Source of the DNA: Cupriavidus sp. U2
GTDB lineage: Bacteria; Pseudomonadota; Gammaproteobacteria; Burkholderiales; Burkholderiaceae
Length of the DNA stretch: 64,000 bases
NCBI RefSeq assembly: GCF_009663685.2
Contig: NZ_RCOG02000027.1
Location: 1 to 64,000, forward strand
Reading direction: 5' to 3'
The position numbers and the translations under genes were made by a program. Positions 17,251 through 27,315 of the stretch are shown here, in pieces (the stretch's first letter is position 1; every line of letters begins with the position of its first letter). The notes under the pieces were generated by a model that worked only from the letters and a program-made list of their open reading frames with translations, did no database searches and was not told the DNA's origin.

Positions 17251-18786
17251 ATGTCAGGCTATATCTGCTTTCTCCTGGCGATTGTCACCTCTTTTGTGCC
17301 GGACGCTATCGTTCTGCCACGGCCCCGCGCACCTTGGCGCCGCGGCATTCGGGCACTCGGCATTCACTGCCTGTCGGTCACGAGCCTCTTTTCGCTGACG
17401 CTCCTTTGCACCGCGCGCCCTGCCTTTGCCTCACTCGTTGCCGTCGCGCTCGTCGCCCTACTCTCGGTCGTCAGCAATGCCAAATTTGCATCGCTACGAG
17501 AGCCGTTCGTCTTCACGGATCTGAGCCTTTTCAGCCAACTGTTCCGCCATCCACGCCTGTACCTGCCGTTCCTCAGCGCCACGGATGTCATTGCGATGCT
17601 GGTCGGCACAGGTCTCTTTGTCGGCGTCTTCCTCGCTAACTCGGAGCTGCCGGGCATGCCCGCCATCGCGCTGCTGGCCGTATCCGCTGCGTGCCTGGCC
17701 GGTTGCATGATGCTCTCCGCCGCCCTGCCACTCACGCTCGACCCCAGCAACGATCAGCAGCATCACGGCTTTTTCGCAGTGTTCGTCGCCTACCTGTTGA
17801 ACGGCCTACGGCCGTCGGTCGTGCGAAATTTCCGGGCAGCGCTTTTGACCGGCCCCTACTCGCGCCAGGCTGCGCCCGCGAAGCGTCCGGATGTCATCCT
17901 GATCCAGAGCGAATCCTTCTTCGATGCGCGACGGCTCGGCGATTCGGTCCACCCCGAATTGCTGCAGCATTTCGACGCAGCCCAACGTTCTGCCCTGCAA
18001 TATGGTGAGCTGCGTGTGCCTGCCTGGGGCGCCAACACGATGCGAACGGAATTTGCCGTGCTGACGGGATTGCCCGAATCGATGCTTGGTCTGGCCCGTT
18101 TCTATCCCTATGCGTTCATCCGCCGCCCATGTGCGTCGCTCGCTGGCTGGTTCCGCCGCGCCGCATACCGCACAGTCGCAGTACATCCGTACTACGCAGA
18201 CTTCTTCGGACGCAACCGAACACTGCCGCTGATGCACTTTGAGCGCTTCCTTGACATTCGCCACTTCGCCGACGCAAAGCGAGCCGGCCCCTATATTTCG
18301 GATGCGGCGGTTGCCAACGCCATTCTCGCGGAGCTGGAAGCCGCCGCCAGTGAGCCCGCATTCATCATGGCGATGACTATGGAAAACCATGGGCCGCTTC
18401 ACCTCGAGCAAGTGACGCCCGGCGAAGGCGCGCAATATCACACGCGTGGCGATGGTACGCCGTGGAACGACCTAACGGCCTACTTACGGCACCTGGCGGC
18501 CGCCGACGCTATGATCGGCCGTCTCATGGAAGCTCTGCGGGCGCGGGAACGCGGCACAATTCTATGCTTTTACGGGGACCATGTTCCGGCGTTGCCCAAG
18601 GTGTTCGAGGCGCTCGGGGGCTTACAGACACACAGTGACTATTTCATCTGGAGCAGCGACAGTCGGCAAAATCCTGCCCCCGTGCGCAAAGACATTTACG
18701 CAGCGGAACTTGGGCAGGAACTGATCGGGCATATCCCACAAGAGGAGAATGCCCGCCCGCAAGAACAGACAATAAGTACGAACTAA
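17251..18786 (+). CDS. wcbQ: LtaS/sulfatase-superfamily membrane transferase (WcbQ-like)
   Basis: Probable phosphoglycerol- or phosphoethanolamine-type transferase, or a phosphohydrolase of the alkaline phosphatase superfamily, with its active site outside the cytoplasmic membrane. The 511-residue protein begins MSGYICFLLAIVTSFVPDAI and has about five hydrophobic segments in residues 1-190, then the soluble domain: DVILIQSESFFDARRLG, the probable nucleophile Thr in GANTMRTEFAVLTGLP, FIMAMTMENHGPLH, and the metal motif ILCFYGDHVPALPK. The layout matches LtaS/OpgB-like proteins. The start at 17251, six bases after the SDR stop, was preferred to a longer reading that overlaps the SDR. Position equals wcbQ of Burkholderia. 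Confidence 0.82.
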   Translation: MSGYICFLLAIVTSFVPDAIVLPRPRAPWRRGIRALGIHCLSVTSLFSLTLLCTARPAFASLVAVALVALLSVVSNAKFASLREPFVFTDLSLFSQLFRHPRLYLPFLSATDVIAMLVGTGLFVGVFLANSELPGMPAIALLAVSAACLAGCMMLSAALPLTLDPSNDQQHHGFFAVFVAYLLNGLRPSVVRNFRAALLTGPYSRQAAPAKRPDVILIQSESFFDARRLGDSVHPELLQHFDAAQRSALQYGELRVPAWGANTMRTEFAVLTGLPESMLGLARFYPYAFIRRPCASLAGWFRRAAYRTVAVHPYYADFFGRNRTLPLMHFERFLDIRHFADAKRAGPYISDAAVANAILAELEAAASEPAFIMAMTMENHGPLHLEQVTPGEGAQYHTRGDGTPWNDLTAYLRHLAAADAMIGRLMEALRARERGTILCFYGDHVPALPKVFEALGGLQTHSDYFIWSSDSRQNPAPVRKDIYAAELGQELIGHIPQEENARPQEQTISTN

Positions 18787-18819
18787 GCAGTAGCAGCGAG
18801 AGCAGGATCGAAGAAAAAC

Positions 18820-21800
18820 ATGAAAGATGTAATTGCAATTGTCGGTATGTCGTGCAGATTTCCGGGTGGCGTGCGCACGCCGGACGATTTCTGGAGTCTG
18901 CTGCTGGCCGAGACCGATGCGGTCACCAACGTGCCGGCCGACCGGTTCGGCACCGAGTTCTACCAGCATCCAGAAAAGCGCGAACCCGGCAAGAGCTACA
19001 CGTTCTCAGCCGGCGTACTCGACGATGTCGCCGGTTTCGATGCGCACTTCTTTGGCATCTCGCCGCGCGAAGCCCGGCAGATGGACCCGCAGCAACGCCT
19101 GCTGCTCGAACTCGCATGGGAGACCTTCGAGCATGCGGGCCGTCAACCGCGCGATATGGTCGGCAGCAACTGTGCAGTCTTCGTCGGCATTGCCAGCCAG
19201 GACTATGGCGATCGCAGCGTGGACGATCTGGGCGCGGTTGACGCCTACTCTGCCACCGGCAATACGTTGAGCATCGCCTCGAACCGGGTGTCTTACCTCT
19301 TCGACCTGCGTGGTCCCAGCATGTCGATTGACACGGCATGTTCGTCTTCGCTGGTGGCCCTGCACCAAGCCTGTAACGCCATCCATTCCGGCGAAGCCGA
19401 GATGGCGCTGGCCGGGGGGGTCAACCTGTTGCTGCATCCTTTTCCCTTCATCACCTTTTCGAAGGCATCGATGCTGTCGCCGACGGGTCGCTGCCGCGCC
19501 TTCGATGCCTCCGGCGATGGCTACGTCCGCTCCGAAGGCGGCGCGCTCGTGCTACTCAAGCCGCTCGACAAGGCAATCGCCGATGGCGACACGATTCACG
19601 CGGTAATCGCCGCCTCCGGCGTAAACTCGGACGGCTACTCGCAGGGCGGCATCAGTGTCCCCGGTGCGGCCACGCAAGCCGCCTTGCTCGAGCACGTCTA
19701 CAAGCGCGCGGGCGTGCATCCGCGCGACATCGCTTACGTGGAGGCGCACGGCACAGGTACCGCCGTCGGCGATCCGATCGAAGCGCAGGCTTTGATCGAG
19801 GTGATTGGGAGGAACCGCGAGCCAGGCAGGCCACTGCTGATCGGTTCGGCAAAGACAAATCTCGGCCACCTGGAAACGGCGTCCGGCATGGCGGGGCTGC
19901 TGAAGGCCATCCTGTGCCTCAAACATAGGGCCGTGCCGACCTCGCTCCATTTCAAGAATCCGAACCCGAACATCGACTTTGCGGGCGGCAACCTGCGCGT
20001 TGTTGATCGGTTCCTGCCGTTGCAGGCGGGCGCTGAAGCGTTGCTGATGGGCGTGAATTCCTTCGGTTTCGGGGGAACCAACGCCCACGTGCTGCTGCGT
20101 GAACCAGATCCTCGGCCAGAAGCCGTCAACACGGCGCGGCCGCCGGCCAGCACGCCGCTGCCCATGATTTTGAGCGCGCGCGCCCCTGAGGCATTGCATG
20201 CGCTGGCCGAAGCCTATCGCGTGCGCCTGCAAGCCGGCGCTGCCTGGGATGCGCTGGCAAGCGGCGCGGCCCGCAGGCGCCAATGGCTGAACCACCGCGT
20301 CGTCATCAGCCCCGCCAGCGTGGAAGAGGGGACCTCGGCGCTTGCGTTGCTGGCGCGCGGAGAGCGCGCTCCTTGCGTCGCGGCCGGTGAGGCGCCCGCC
20401 GGTGACAACAAGCTTGCGCTTGTGTTCTCCGGCAATGGTTCGCAATGGGTCAACATGGGCCAGCGCCTGCTGGCTGAAGACCCGGTGTTCCGCAATGCCA
20501 TGCAAGATATCGACGCGCTGTGGCAGGCAGATGGCAGCGCCGCGCTGAGCGAGGTAATGCGCCAGGGTGCTCCAGCGGCCTGGCTCGCCAAGACGGAAAA
20601 CGCCCAGCCTCTGTTGTTTGCCATGCAGGTTGGTATCGTCCATGTGCTGCAGGCACGCGGCCTGCGCTACGACGCCTGTTTTGGCCATAGCGTCGGTGAA
20701 GTTGCGGCCGCTTGGGCCTCTGGCGCCCTCACGCTGGCGCAAGCGGTGCACGTCATCAAAATGCGTAGCCGTGCCCAGGCCAGAACAGCCGGCAGCGGCA
20801 AGATGGCGGCGGCCGGCCTGGGCGAAGCGGCCGCGCTGCAACTGATCGAGCGACTAGGCCTGGGTGGGGAACTTGAGGTTGCCGGCATCAACAGTCCCGA
20901 CGCCGTCACGCTGGCGGGTTCGCCGCTGGCGCTCGCGACTGCACAGACGGCTCTCGTAGAAAGTGGCATCTTTTTCCAGAACCTTGATCTGGACTACGCC
21001 TTCCATAGCAGGCAGATGGATGCCATCCGCGACATTGTCTTGGCCGGACTCGAGGATCTTCGCCCCCAAAAGGCGCAGAGGCAGTTCGTCTCCACCGTCA
21101 GCGGCGCCCCGCTCTGCGGCACTCAACTGGATGCGCACTACTGGTGGCGCAATATCCGGGAACCTGTTCGCTTCGAGCAAGCCACCCGTCACCTCATGGA
21201 CGATGGCGTTCGCGTGTTCCTGGAGATCGGTCCGCATTCGATTTTGCGTAGCTATGTGATGCAGACCGCCGAGCGGGCGAAGCTCGGGACGCGCGCCCTG
21301 CCGACGCTCAAGCGCAATCACGACAGCGCGATGCAATTGGAGCACGCGCTCTGCGCCGCGATTGCGGACGGTGCAAGCCTCGATCTTGACAAGGCCTACC
21401 CGCCAGCCGACCCTGGCCTGGCGCTGCCGAACTATCCTTGGCAGAAGAGTCCGCACTGGTTGGCAGCCAGCAGCGAAGGTTACGAGCTGGTCAACCGGCA
21501 CCGGGCACACCCGCTTCTTGGGTATCGCCTGAAGGCCGGCTCCGCTATCTGGGAGAACCAGTTGGATCCAGTCAAGCTACCAGCTCTCGCTGACCACGTC
21601 GTGGACGGCGCCATCACGTTCCCTGGTGCCGGGTACGCTGAAATGGCGCTGGCCGCTGGGCTAATGCATTTCGGTACCACGACCAGCGCTGTCGAGAATC
21701 TGGAAATCCGCTCCCCGGTAGTCTTTCAGCCACAACAAGCCAAGCTGTTCCGCTTCACGCTGGAGCCGCGTACAGGTGGATTCGTGATCGAGACGCGCCC

Positions 21801-24800
21801 GCGAATGAGCGCCGATCCGTGGACACTCAATGTCACGGGCCGCCTGCTCGCCGGCGGCCCTGCTCTGGCGGATTCGCCGGTACTCGCGTCGGACGAACTG
21901 GCAGCGCTAGAAGCAGTGGCGCCAGTCGGTGCCACCGCGCTCTATGACGCCGCTGCAGCGGTCGGCCTGAGCTATGGCGCCGCGTTCCAGTGGGTACAGT
22001 CTCTGAAGATTGCAGGCGAGATCGCCGTCGCCGAATTGGCGGCCCCGACCGCACTGCGAGGCGAACTCAGCCGGTATGCCGTGCATCCGGCTGCGATGGA
22101 TAGCGGCTTTCATCCGCTCTTCGCCTTGCTGGCTCAGGCGGCCAATCTGGCGGACGGCGCGGCGTACGTTCCGGTGCAGATGGGGCGTATCGACTACTAC
22201 GGCAATGGTACAACAGCCTCGCGCGTGGTCGCCCGGATTGAGCGCCGCAGCCCCCACTCCCTGGTAGCCTCGTTCACCTACCTGGATCACACAGGCAATA
22301 CCGTCCTGGGTCTGCGTGCATGCCGTTTCCGCCGGGTGGACCTGCTGGCCCGGCGACGCAGCGCGCCTGGCCGCTTTGCCTTCGTAGCCGAAGCTAGGCC
22401 TTATGCAGCTCAACTCAGCGCGGCCGCCCTGCCGGCACCCGAGACGCTCCTGGCGTCGGCCGTCAAGGTCCTGTCCGCGCGCGAAGACGCCACGCACAGG
22501 CACACGCACCTGACCGAAGTGATGCCCCTGCTCGACGTCCTGGCGGCGGCATATGCCCTGCGCGCAGTCGAGACGCTGGGCGTGCTGGACCAGCCGGAGC
22601 TGCCGGCCAGTGCGAACCGGCCATTACTCGAGCGACTGGTCGGCATGCTCGTGGAAGATGGGGTGCTGGCCAAACGGGACGGGCGTCTGTTGCGCGGCGA
22701 CGAAACCCTGCCGGGCATCGAAGAATTGTGGCGCGGACTGATTTCGGTCTCGCCTGGCCATGTTGCCGAGCTCGCGCTGCTGGCACATTGCGGGGCTTCG
22801 TTGCCTGCAGTGCTCAGGGGTGAAACGAAAAGCCAGGCTGTGTTGCCGAGCGGCCGCAGCAGCTTGCTTGATCATCTCTACGAGGCTTCGCCCACCTGGT
22901 CGCACATCAATGCGCTGGCCAGCGCGTGCTTGGACGAGGCGGTCGAGGCCTGGCGCGAACCCCGCCCATTGCGCATTCTCGAGATAATCGCGCCTGGCAC
23001 GAACCTGTTCCAGCCATTCGGGTCGCATCTGCAGTCGCGTTGCGAGTACGCGATTGCCGGGAGCGCTGAGCAACTTGATGCGTTCGATACCGCGGCGCAT
23101 CCGCTGGTTCGCACGGTGCAATTCCAGACGAGTCCCACCCCGACGCTCGCGACCGAGCTTGGCCGTCCAACCTGCTATGACGTCCTGATCGTCAACAATT
23201 GTCTGCGGACCAGCGCTGATCCCGCCCACCTACTGCAAGCGGCCAGGGAATGGATAACGCCTGACGGCCTGCTGATCGTGACGGAGAGCCAGCCGAGCCG
23301 CTTCTCGGACATTGTGTTCGGTCTCGACCCCAACTGGTGGCAACATGGCCGCGGCGAGTTTCTCCCGGCCAATGCCATCGCCGCACAGTTGCTGGATCAC
23401 GGTTACCAGGCATTGGCACGCCATGCCGAAGGCTCGCTGGAGATCGAGGGCGCACCGACACTCATTGTTGCACGGCGCGCCGCCGACGCGGGCGGGCGGG
23501 CCAAGTCATCGGAAATTCCCACTGCGGGGGCACATTGGTTGCTGGTGAATCCCGCCACGCGGGAATCCCTCACCGCCGCGTTAGCAGATACGTTGCAGAG
23601 CCAAGATCCGTCGAGCCAAGTCGCGGTGTTCAGCTCTGTCGAGGCCCTTCTTGCCCATCCGGATCTTAGCGCTAGCGGCGATGCACCGCGTCATGTGGTC
23701 TTCCTGGGTGCGGACCTCGATGCCGTAGCGGGCGACGCCGATGGCGCCGCGTTGATGCGGGCGCAGGAAGACACCTCGATTGCATTGGCACGACTGACGC
23801 GCGGCGTGGCTGCAGCGCCTGGTTTGACGCGCCTGTGGGTCGTCACGCGCGGTGGCGCGCCACTTGGCGCGCCAACGGCCGATGCTTCGGCTTTCCGGCC
23901 GGAACAGGCGACCCTGTGGGGACTCGGCCGCGTGCTGATGAACGAACACGCGGAGCTTCACTGTCGCCTGATCGATATCGATCCCGCCTGCGAGCGTGCC
24001 GCAAGCCGGCTGGCGCGCGAACTGATGTCGACCGAGCATGAGGACGAAGTCCTGCTGACCCGCGCTGGACGCTTCGTGCCGCGCATGATGCCAGCCACCA
24101 CCGTCGAAATGCGCGCACGAGACGGGCAAATGCCGCAAGCCTCGCACAGCGTACTCGCTTTCGAGTCGCCTGGATCGCTGCGCCACCTGCAGTGGTTTGC
24201 GTTGGCCAGCCGCGACCTCGCAGACGATGAGGTGGAGATTGAGCCCGCCGCGACCGGTCTTAACTTCCGTGACGTCATGTACGCCATGGGCCTGCTTTCC
24301 GACGAGGCGGTAGAGCAAGGCTTTGCCGGACCGACCATCGGCATGGAACTCTCCGGGCGCATTGCCCGCGTCGGCGCGGACGTACGCAACTTCCGCGTGG
24401 GTGACGCCGTACTCGGTTTTGCGCCCGCCTGCTTTGCCAGCCGCGTGCGTACGCATGTCGGTGCGGTCGCGCTCAAGCCAGAGCGGCTCAGCTTTGAAGA
24501 GGCTGCCACCATTCCGACCACCTTCTTCACGGCCTATTATGCGCTGTGCGAACTGGCGAGGTTGCGCAAGGGCGAACGCGTGCTCGTGCATGGCGCCGCC
24601 GGCGGCGTGGGGATCGCCGCGATCCAGTTGGCCCGCCATCTGGGCGCGGAAGTCTTCGCCACCGCCAGTTCCAACGAGAAGCGCGAATTCGTCCGCCTGC
24701 TTGGCGCTGACCATGTGCTTGATTCACGCAGTCTTGCCTTTGCGGACGAAGTACTGCGCCGTACCGGCGGTGAAGGTGTCGACGTCGTACTCAACTCGCT

Positions 24801-26409
24801 GGCCGGCGAAGCCATGGTGCGCAGCATCGACGTGCTGCGGCCATTTGGCCGTTTCCTTGAATTAGGCAAGCGCGATTTCTACGAGAACAGCCAGATCGGC
24901 TTGCGGCCTTTCCGCAACAACATCAGCTACTTCGGCATCGATGCGGACCAGTTGATGCGTGCACAGCCCGCGCTGACTGCACGGCTGTTCACCGACGTCA
25001 TGGGCCTGTTGGCCGAGGGCGCGCTCGATCCCCTCCCCTATCGCGCCTTCCCGGCCGATCGAGTGGAGGAAGCATTCCGCTATATGCAGCAGGCGCGCCA
25101 GATCGGCAAGATCGTCATCACATTCCCCACTGGCGCGCCGGCACCTTCCGCGCCAGAACCAGCTCGCCTGGCGCTCGACCCCTGTGGTACCTATTTGGTA
25201 GCGGGGGGCACCGGCGGCCTCGGCTTTGCCACAGCGCGATGGATCGTCGAGAAAGGCGGGCGTCACCTGCTGCTAGCAAGTCGCGGCGGCAAGCTTGCTC
25301 CCGAACTTGACGAAGAAGTGCGGCGCTGGAATGCGGAGCTAGGCGTATCGGTGACCGTGGCAGCGTGCGACCTGACCGATGCCAGCGCCGTTGCCGCCCT
25401 GATCGCCGGCATTGATGATGGCCGCACGCCGCTCAAGGGCGTGGTCCACTCGGCGATGACAATCGCCGATGGCCTGATTTCCAATCTCGACGACGCAGCA
25501 TTCCGCGATGTACTGGCGCCCAAGGTAGCCGGCGCGTGGAACCTGCATCAAGCGACCCGCGGGGTGGCGCTCGATTTCTTCATTGTCTATTCGTCGGCCA
25601 CAACGTTCCTCGGCAATCCCGGCCAGGCCAACTACGTTGCCGCCAACACCTTCCTTGAATCCCTGGTCTGTCTGCGCCGCGCCCAGGGACTGCCAGCCTG
25701 CTTCATGGCCTGGGGGCCGCTCGAAGACGTGGGCTTCCTGGCGCGCAACGCGCAGACCCGTGAAGCGCTACAAGCCCGCGTCGGCGGGCGTTCGATCACG
25801 TCCCGCGATGCCATGGCCGCACTGGAACATGTGCTGCTCGCGCAACGCGCTGGCGAAGCCGTGCTTTGGCTCGACTGGCAGGCGATCGCCCGCGTCATGC
25901 CGGCGGCTCGCTCGCTGCGCTATGTCGAGATGCAGGGCAGCGGACATCGTGACGCGCAGCATTCCATCAGCACCAGTCTGCATGGCGAAGTACAATCGTT
26001 ACCGCCTGGGCAGGCCTTGCAACTCGTCATCGAAACCCTGCAAGCCCAAATTGCGCGAATTCTCCATCTTTCCGCAAAGAAAATTGAGCCGGACCGTTCC
26101 ATCGTCGACCTCGGCATGGATTCGTTGATGGGTATGGAACTGGGCATGGCAGTCGAAGAGTGCTTCGAGGTCAAACTTTCAGTAATGCTGCTGGCCGAAG
26201 GCGCAACGGTGCGCGCGCTTGCGCAGAAGATCGTCGACTCGATTCGTTCGGACGACACGGCGGGCCAGGAAAACCCCGGGCCGACCGACGCGGAACAGCA
26301 AGTGGCAGCGCTGGCCGCGCGCCATGCTCTGGACATGGAAGCCGTGGATATCCGCCACACGGCTGTAGCGGTCGCTGCCATGGCGCCCGGCAACGAGGTG
26401 GGCACGTGA
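18820..26409 (+). CDS. wcbR: Fully reducing type I polyketide synthase, KS-AT-DH-psiMT-ER-KR-ACP (WcbR-like)
   Basis: Single-module cytosolic PKS of 2529 residues that should build a long saturated acyl chain. Domains in order: KS about 1-430 (active Cys174 in DTACSSS, His310 in EAHGTG, His350 in GHLETASG); AT about 533-845 (Ser624 in GHSVGE, and AFHS near 727-730, a malonyl-type motif); DH about 893-1180 (His926 in HVVDGAITFP); a methyltransferase-like region about 1230-1530 with a degenerate SAM loop near 1387-1395; a structural KR half near 1570-1770; ER about 1785-2102 (VHGAAGGVGIAAIQLA); KR about 2120-2300 (GGTGGLG, Tyr2272 in QANYVAAN); ACP with Ser2435 in GMDSLMGMEL. No thioesterase is present, so release probably needs the downstream PLP enzyme. 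The stop overlaps the next start. Confidence 0.95.
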   Translation: MKDVIAIVGMSCRFPGGVRTPDDFWSLLLAETDAVTNVPADRFGTEFYQHPEKREPGKSYTFSAGVLDDVAGFDAHFFGISPREARQMDPQQRLLLELAWETFEHAGRQPRDMVGSNCAVFVGIASQDYGDRSVDDLGAVDAYSATGNTLSIASNRVSYLFDLRGPSMSIDTACSSSLVALHQACNAIHSGEAEMALAGGVNLLLHPFPFITFSKASMLSPTGRCRAFDASGDGYVRSEGGALVLLKPLDKAIADGDTIHAVIAASGVNSDGYSQGGISVPGAATQAALLEHVYKRAGVHPRDIAYVEAHGTGTAVGDPIEAQALIEVIGRNREPGRPLLIGSAKTNLGHLETASGMAGLLKAILCLKHRAVPTSLHFKNPNPNIDFAGGNLRVVDRFLPLQAGAEALLMGVNSFGFGGTNAHVLLREPDPRPEAVNTARPPASTPLPMILSARAPEALHALAEAYRVRLQAGAAWDALASGAARRRQWLNHRVVISPASVEEGTSALALLARGERAPCVAAGEAPAGDNKLALVFSGNGSQWVNMGQRLLAEDPVFRNAMQDIDALWQADGSAALSEVMRQGAPAAWLAKTENAQPLLFAMQVGIVHVLQARGLRYDACFGHSVGEVAAAWASGALTLAQAVHVIKMRSRAQARTAGSGKMAAAGLGEAAALQLIERLGLGGELEVAGINSPDAVTLAGSPLALATAQTALVESGIFFQNLDLDYAFHSRQMDAIRDIVLAGLEDLRPQKAQRQFVSTVSGAPLCGTQLDAHYWWRNIREPVRFEQATRHLMDDGVRVFLEIGPHSILRSYVMQTAERAKLGTRALPTLKRNHDSAMQLEHALCAAIADGASLDLDKAYPPADPGLALPNYPWQKSPHWLAASSEGYELVNRHRAHPLLGYRLKAGSAIWENQLDPVKLPALADHVVDGAITFPGAGYAEMALAAGLMHFGTTTSAVENLEIRSPVVFQPQQAKLFRFTLEPRTGGFVIETRPRMSADPWTLNVTGRLLAGGPALADSPVLASDELAALEAVAPVGATALYDAAAAVGLSYGAAFQWVQSLKIAGEIAVAELAAPTALRGELSRYAVHPAAMDSGFHPLFALLAQAANLADGAAYVPVQMGRIDYYGNGTTASRVVARIERRSPHSLVASFTYLDHTGNTVLGLRACRFRRVDLLARRRSAPGRFAFVAEARPYAAQLSAAALPAPETLLASAVKVLSAREDATHRHTHLTEVMPLLDVLAAAYALRAVETLGVLDQPELPASANRPLLERLVGMLVEDGVLAKRDGRLLRGDETLPGIEELWRGLISVSPGHVAELALLAHCGASLPAVLRGETKSQAVLPSGRSSLLDHLYEASPTWSHINALASACLDEAVEAWREPRPLRILEIIAPGTNLFQPFGSHLQSRCEYAIAGSAEQLDAFDTAAHPLVRTVQFQTSPTPTLATELGRPTCYDVLIVNNCLRTSADPAHLLQAAREWITPDGLLIVTESQPSRFSDIVFGLDPNWWQHGRGEFLPANAIAAQLLDHGYQALARHAEGSLEIEGAPTLIVARRAADAGGRAKSSEIPTAGAHWLLVNPATRESLTAALADTLQSQDPSSQVAVFSSVEALLAHPDLSASGDAPRHVVFLGADLDAVAGDADGAALMRAQEDTSIALARLTRGVAAAPGLTRLWVVTRGGAPLGAPTADASAFRPEQATLWGLGRVLMNEHAELHCRLIDIDPACERAASRLARELMSTEHEDEVLLTRAGRFVPRMMPATTVEMRARDGQMPQASHSVLAFESPGSLRHLQWFALASRDLADDEVEIEPAATGLNFRDVMYAMGLLSDEAVEQGFAGPTIGMELSGRIARVGADVRNFRVGDAVLGFAPACFASRVRTHVGAVALKPERLSFEEAATIPTTFFTAYYALCELARLRKGERVLVHGAAGGVGIAAIQLARHLGAEVFATASSNEKREFVRLLGADHVLDSRSLAFADEVLRRTGGEGVDVVLNSLAGEAMVRSIDVLRPFGRFLELGKRDFYENSQIGLRPFRNNISYFGIDADQLMRAQPALTARLFTDVMGLLAEGALDPLPYRAFPADRVEEAFRYMQQARQIGKIVITFPTGAPAPSAPEPARLALDPCGTYLVAGGTGGLGFATARWIVEKGGRHLLLASRGGKLAPELDEEVRRWNAELGVSVTVAACDLTDASAVAALIAGIDDGRTPLKGVVHSAMTIADGLISNLDDAAFRDVLAPKVAGAWNLHQATRGVALDFFIVYSSATTFLGNPGQANYVAANTFLESLVCLRRAQGLPACFMAWGPLEDVGFLARNAQTREALQARVGGRSITSRDAMAALEHVLLAQRAGEAVLWLDWQAIARVMPAARSLRYVEMQGSGHRDAQHSISTSLHGEVQSLPPGQALQLVIETLQAQIARILHLSAKKIEPDRSIVDLGMDSLMGMELGMAVEECFEVKLSVMLLAEGATVRALAQKIVDSIRSDDTAGQENPGPTDAEQQVAALAARHALDMEAVDIRHTAVAVAAMAPGNEVGT

Positions 26410-27305
26410 TCGGGCTCAGCGGCTGGCAGGCAAGCCAGGGCACGCTGGCAGGCGACCTCGTGCTCGCCGGTCGCGGCTTGCACACCGGGCGCCGCGTCAA
26501 TGTGCGAATCCGGCCGGCCAGCGCAGGGCAAGGGATCATCTTCCGCCGCATGCAGTCCGGCCGCCTCTTGGCCGAATTCCCGGCCTCGCCACGGCTACGT
26601 GTGGCGCAGCCGCTATGCACAGCGCTGCAAGTAGGCGACGGCGTGCGAGTGCGCACCGTGGAGCATCTGATGGCCGCCCTACTGGCCTGCGAGATCGACC
26701 ACGCTACCGTCGAACTCGACGCCGAGGAAGTACCGATTCTCGATGGCAGCGCACTGCCCTGGTTGCAGTGCATCCAAGCTTGCGGCCGCACCGCCCTCCC
26801 AGTTCCAAAACGCTTCCTGCGGGTCTTGCGGCGAATTACGGTGGAGGATGACGGCATGCGCCGGCTGGTCGTCGAACCGGCCGAGCGCTATGAGATGCAC
26901 GTCACCAATGATCTCAAGGGATTCGGCGATCTAAGCTGGGAGGGCACGATCAATCCCGCGCAGTTCGCAAGTGAGATTGCCCCTTCGCGTTCCTATGGCC
27001 GCCTCAAATGGGCTGTGCCAGCGATCGTATTTGGTTATATACGTGGCAGGCCGATCCTGCGTGGCGCGCGACCGTCATGCACGGCAACCATCGTCGGAAA
27101 ATCCGTGATCGGTGGCATGCGCCTTCCCGAGGAATTCGTGCGCCACCGCGTGCTCGACTTGGTAGGCGACCTCGCCTTACTGGGCGCACCTTTGCTCGCG
27201 AAAGTGACCGCCCTGCGTCCCAGCCACGAAATGAACCATCGCCTGAGCTCGGCGCTGCTCGCCCAACCCGATGCCTGGGAATGGGTGCAGCCTGCCAACT
27301 GTTGA
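26406..27305 (+). CDS. wcbS: LpxC-like zinc deacetylase of the capsule operon (WcbS-like)
   Basis: Homologue of UDP-3-O-acyl-N-acetylglucosamine deacetylase. The 299-residue reading from GTG at 26406 aligns end to end with LpxC: AGRGLHTGRRV, RTVEHLMAALL (Glu86, His87), EVPILDGSALPW, EEFVRHRVLDLVGD (His247, Asp251) and PSHEMNHRL (His274). All zinc ligands and the general acid/base residues known from E. coli LpxC are therefore kept; the lysine after the second ligand is Arg, and the RTFG motif is RSYG. The GTG overlaps the PKS stop (GTGA), which fixes the start. In a capsule operon it is unlikely to be the housekeeping lipid A enzyme and may deacylate an amide on the capsule lipid or a sugar. 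An essential LpxC should exist elsewhere in the genome. Confidence 0.88.
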   Translation: MIGLSGWQASQGTLAGDLVLAGRGLHTGRRVNVRIRPASAGQGIIFRRMQSGRLLAEFPASPRLRVAQPLCTALQVGDGVRVRTVEHLMAALLACEIDHATVELDAEEVPILDGSALPWLQCIQACGRTALPVPKRFLRVLRRITVEDDGMRRLVVEPAERYEMHVTNDLKGFGDLSWEGTINPAQFASEIAPSRSYGRLKWAVPAIVFGYIRGRPILRGARPSCTATIVGKSVIGGMRLPEEFVRHRVLDLVGDLALLGAPLLAKVTALRPSHEMNHRLSSALLAQPDAWEWVQPANC

Positions 27306-27315
27306 GAGAGTATCT

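Noticed and set aside
19411..19417. G7 run inside the ketosynthase part of the PKS as a phase-variation switch
   Set aside because: It encodes conserved Gly residues of the KS fold and is of a length expected in GC-rich coding DNA; without read data it is not a supported switch.
26160..27305. A longer start for the LpxC-like gene inside the PKS gene
   Set aside because: The GTG at 26406 overlaps the PKS stop and starts exactly where LpxC homology begins; the longer form adds an Arg-rich shadow tail.
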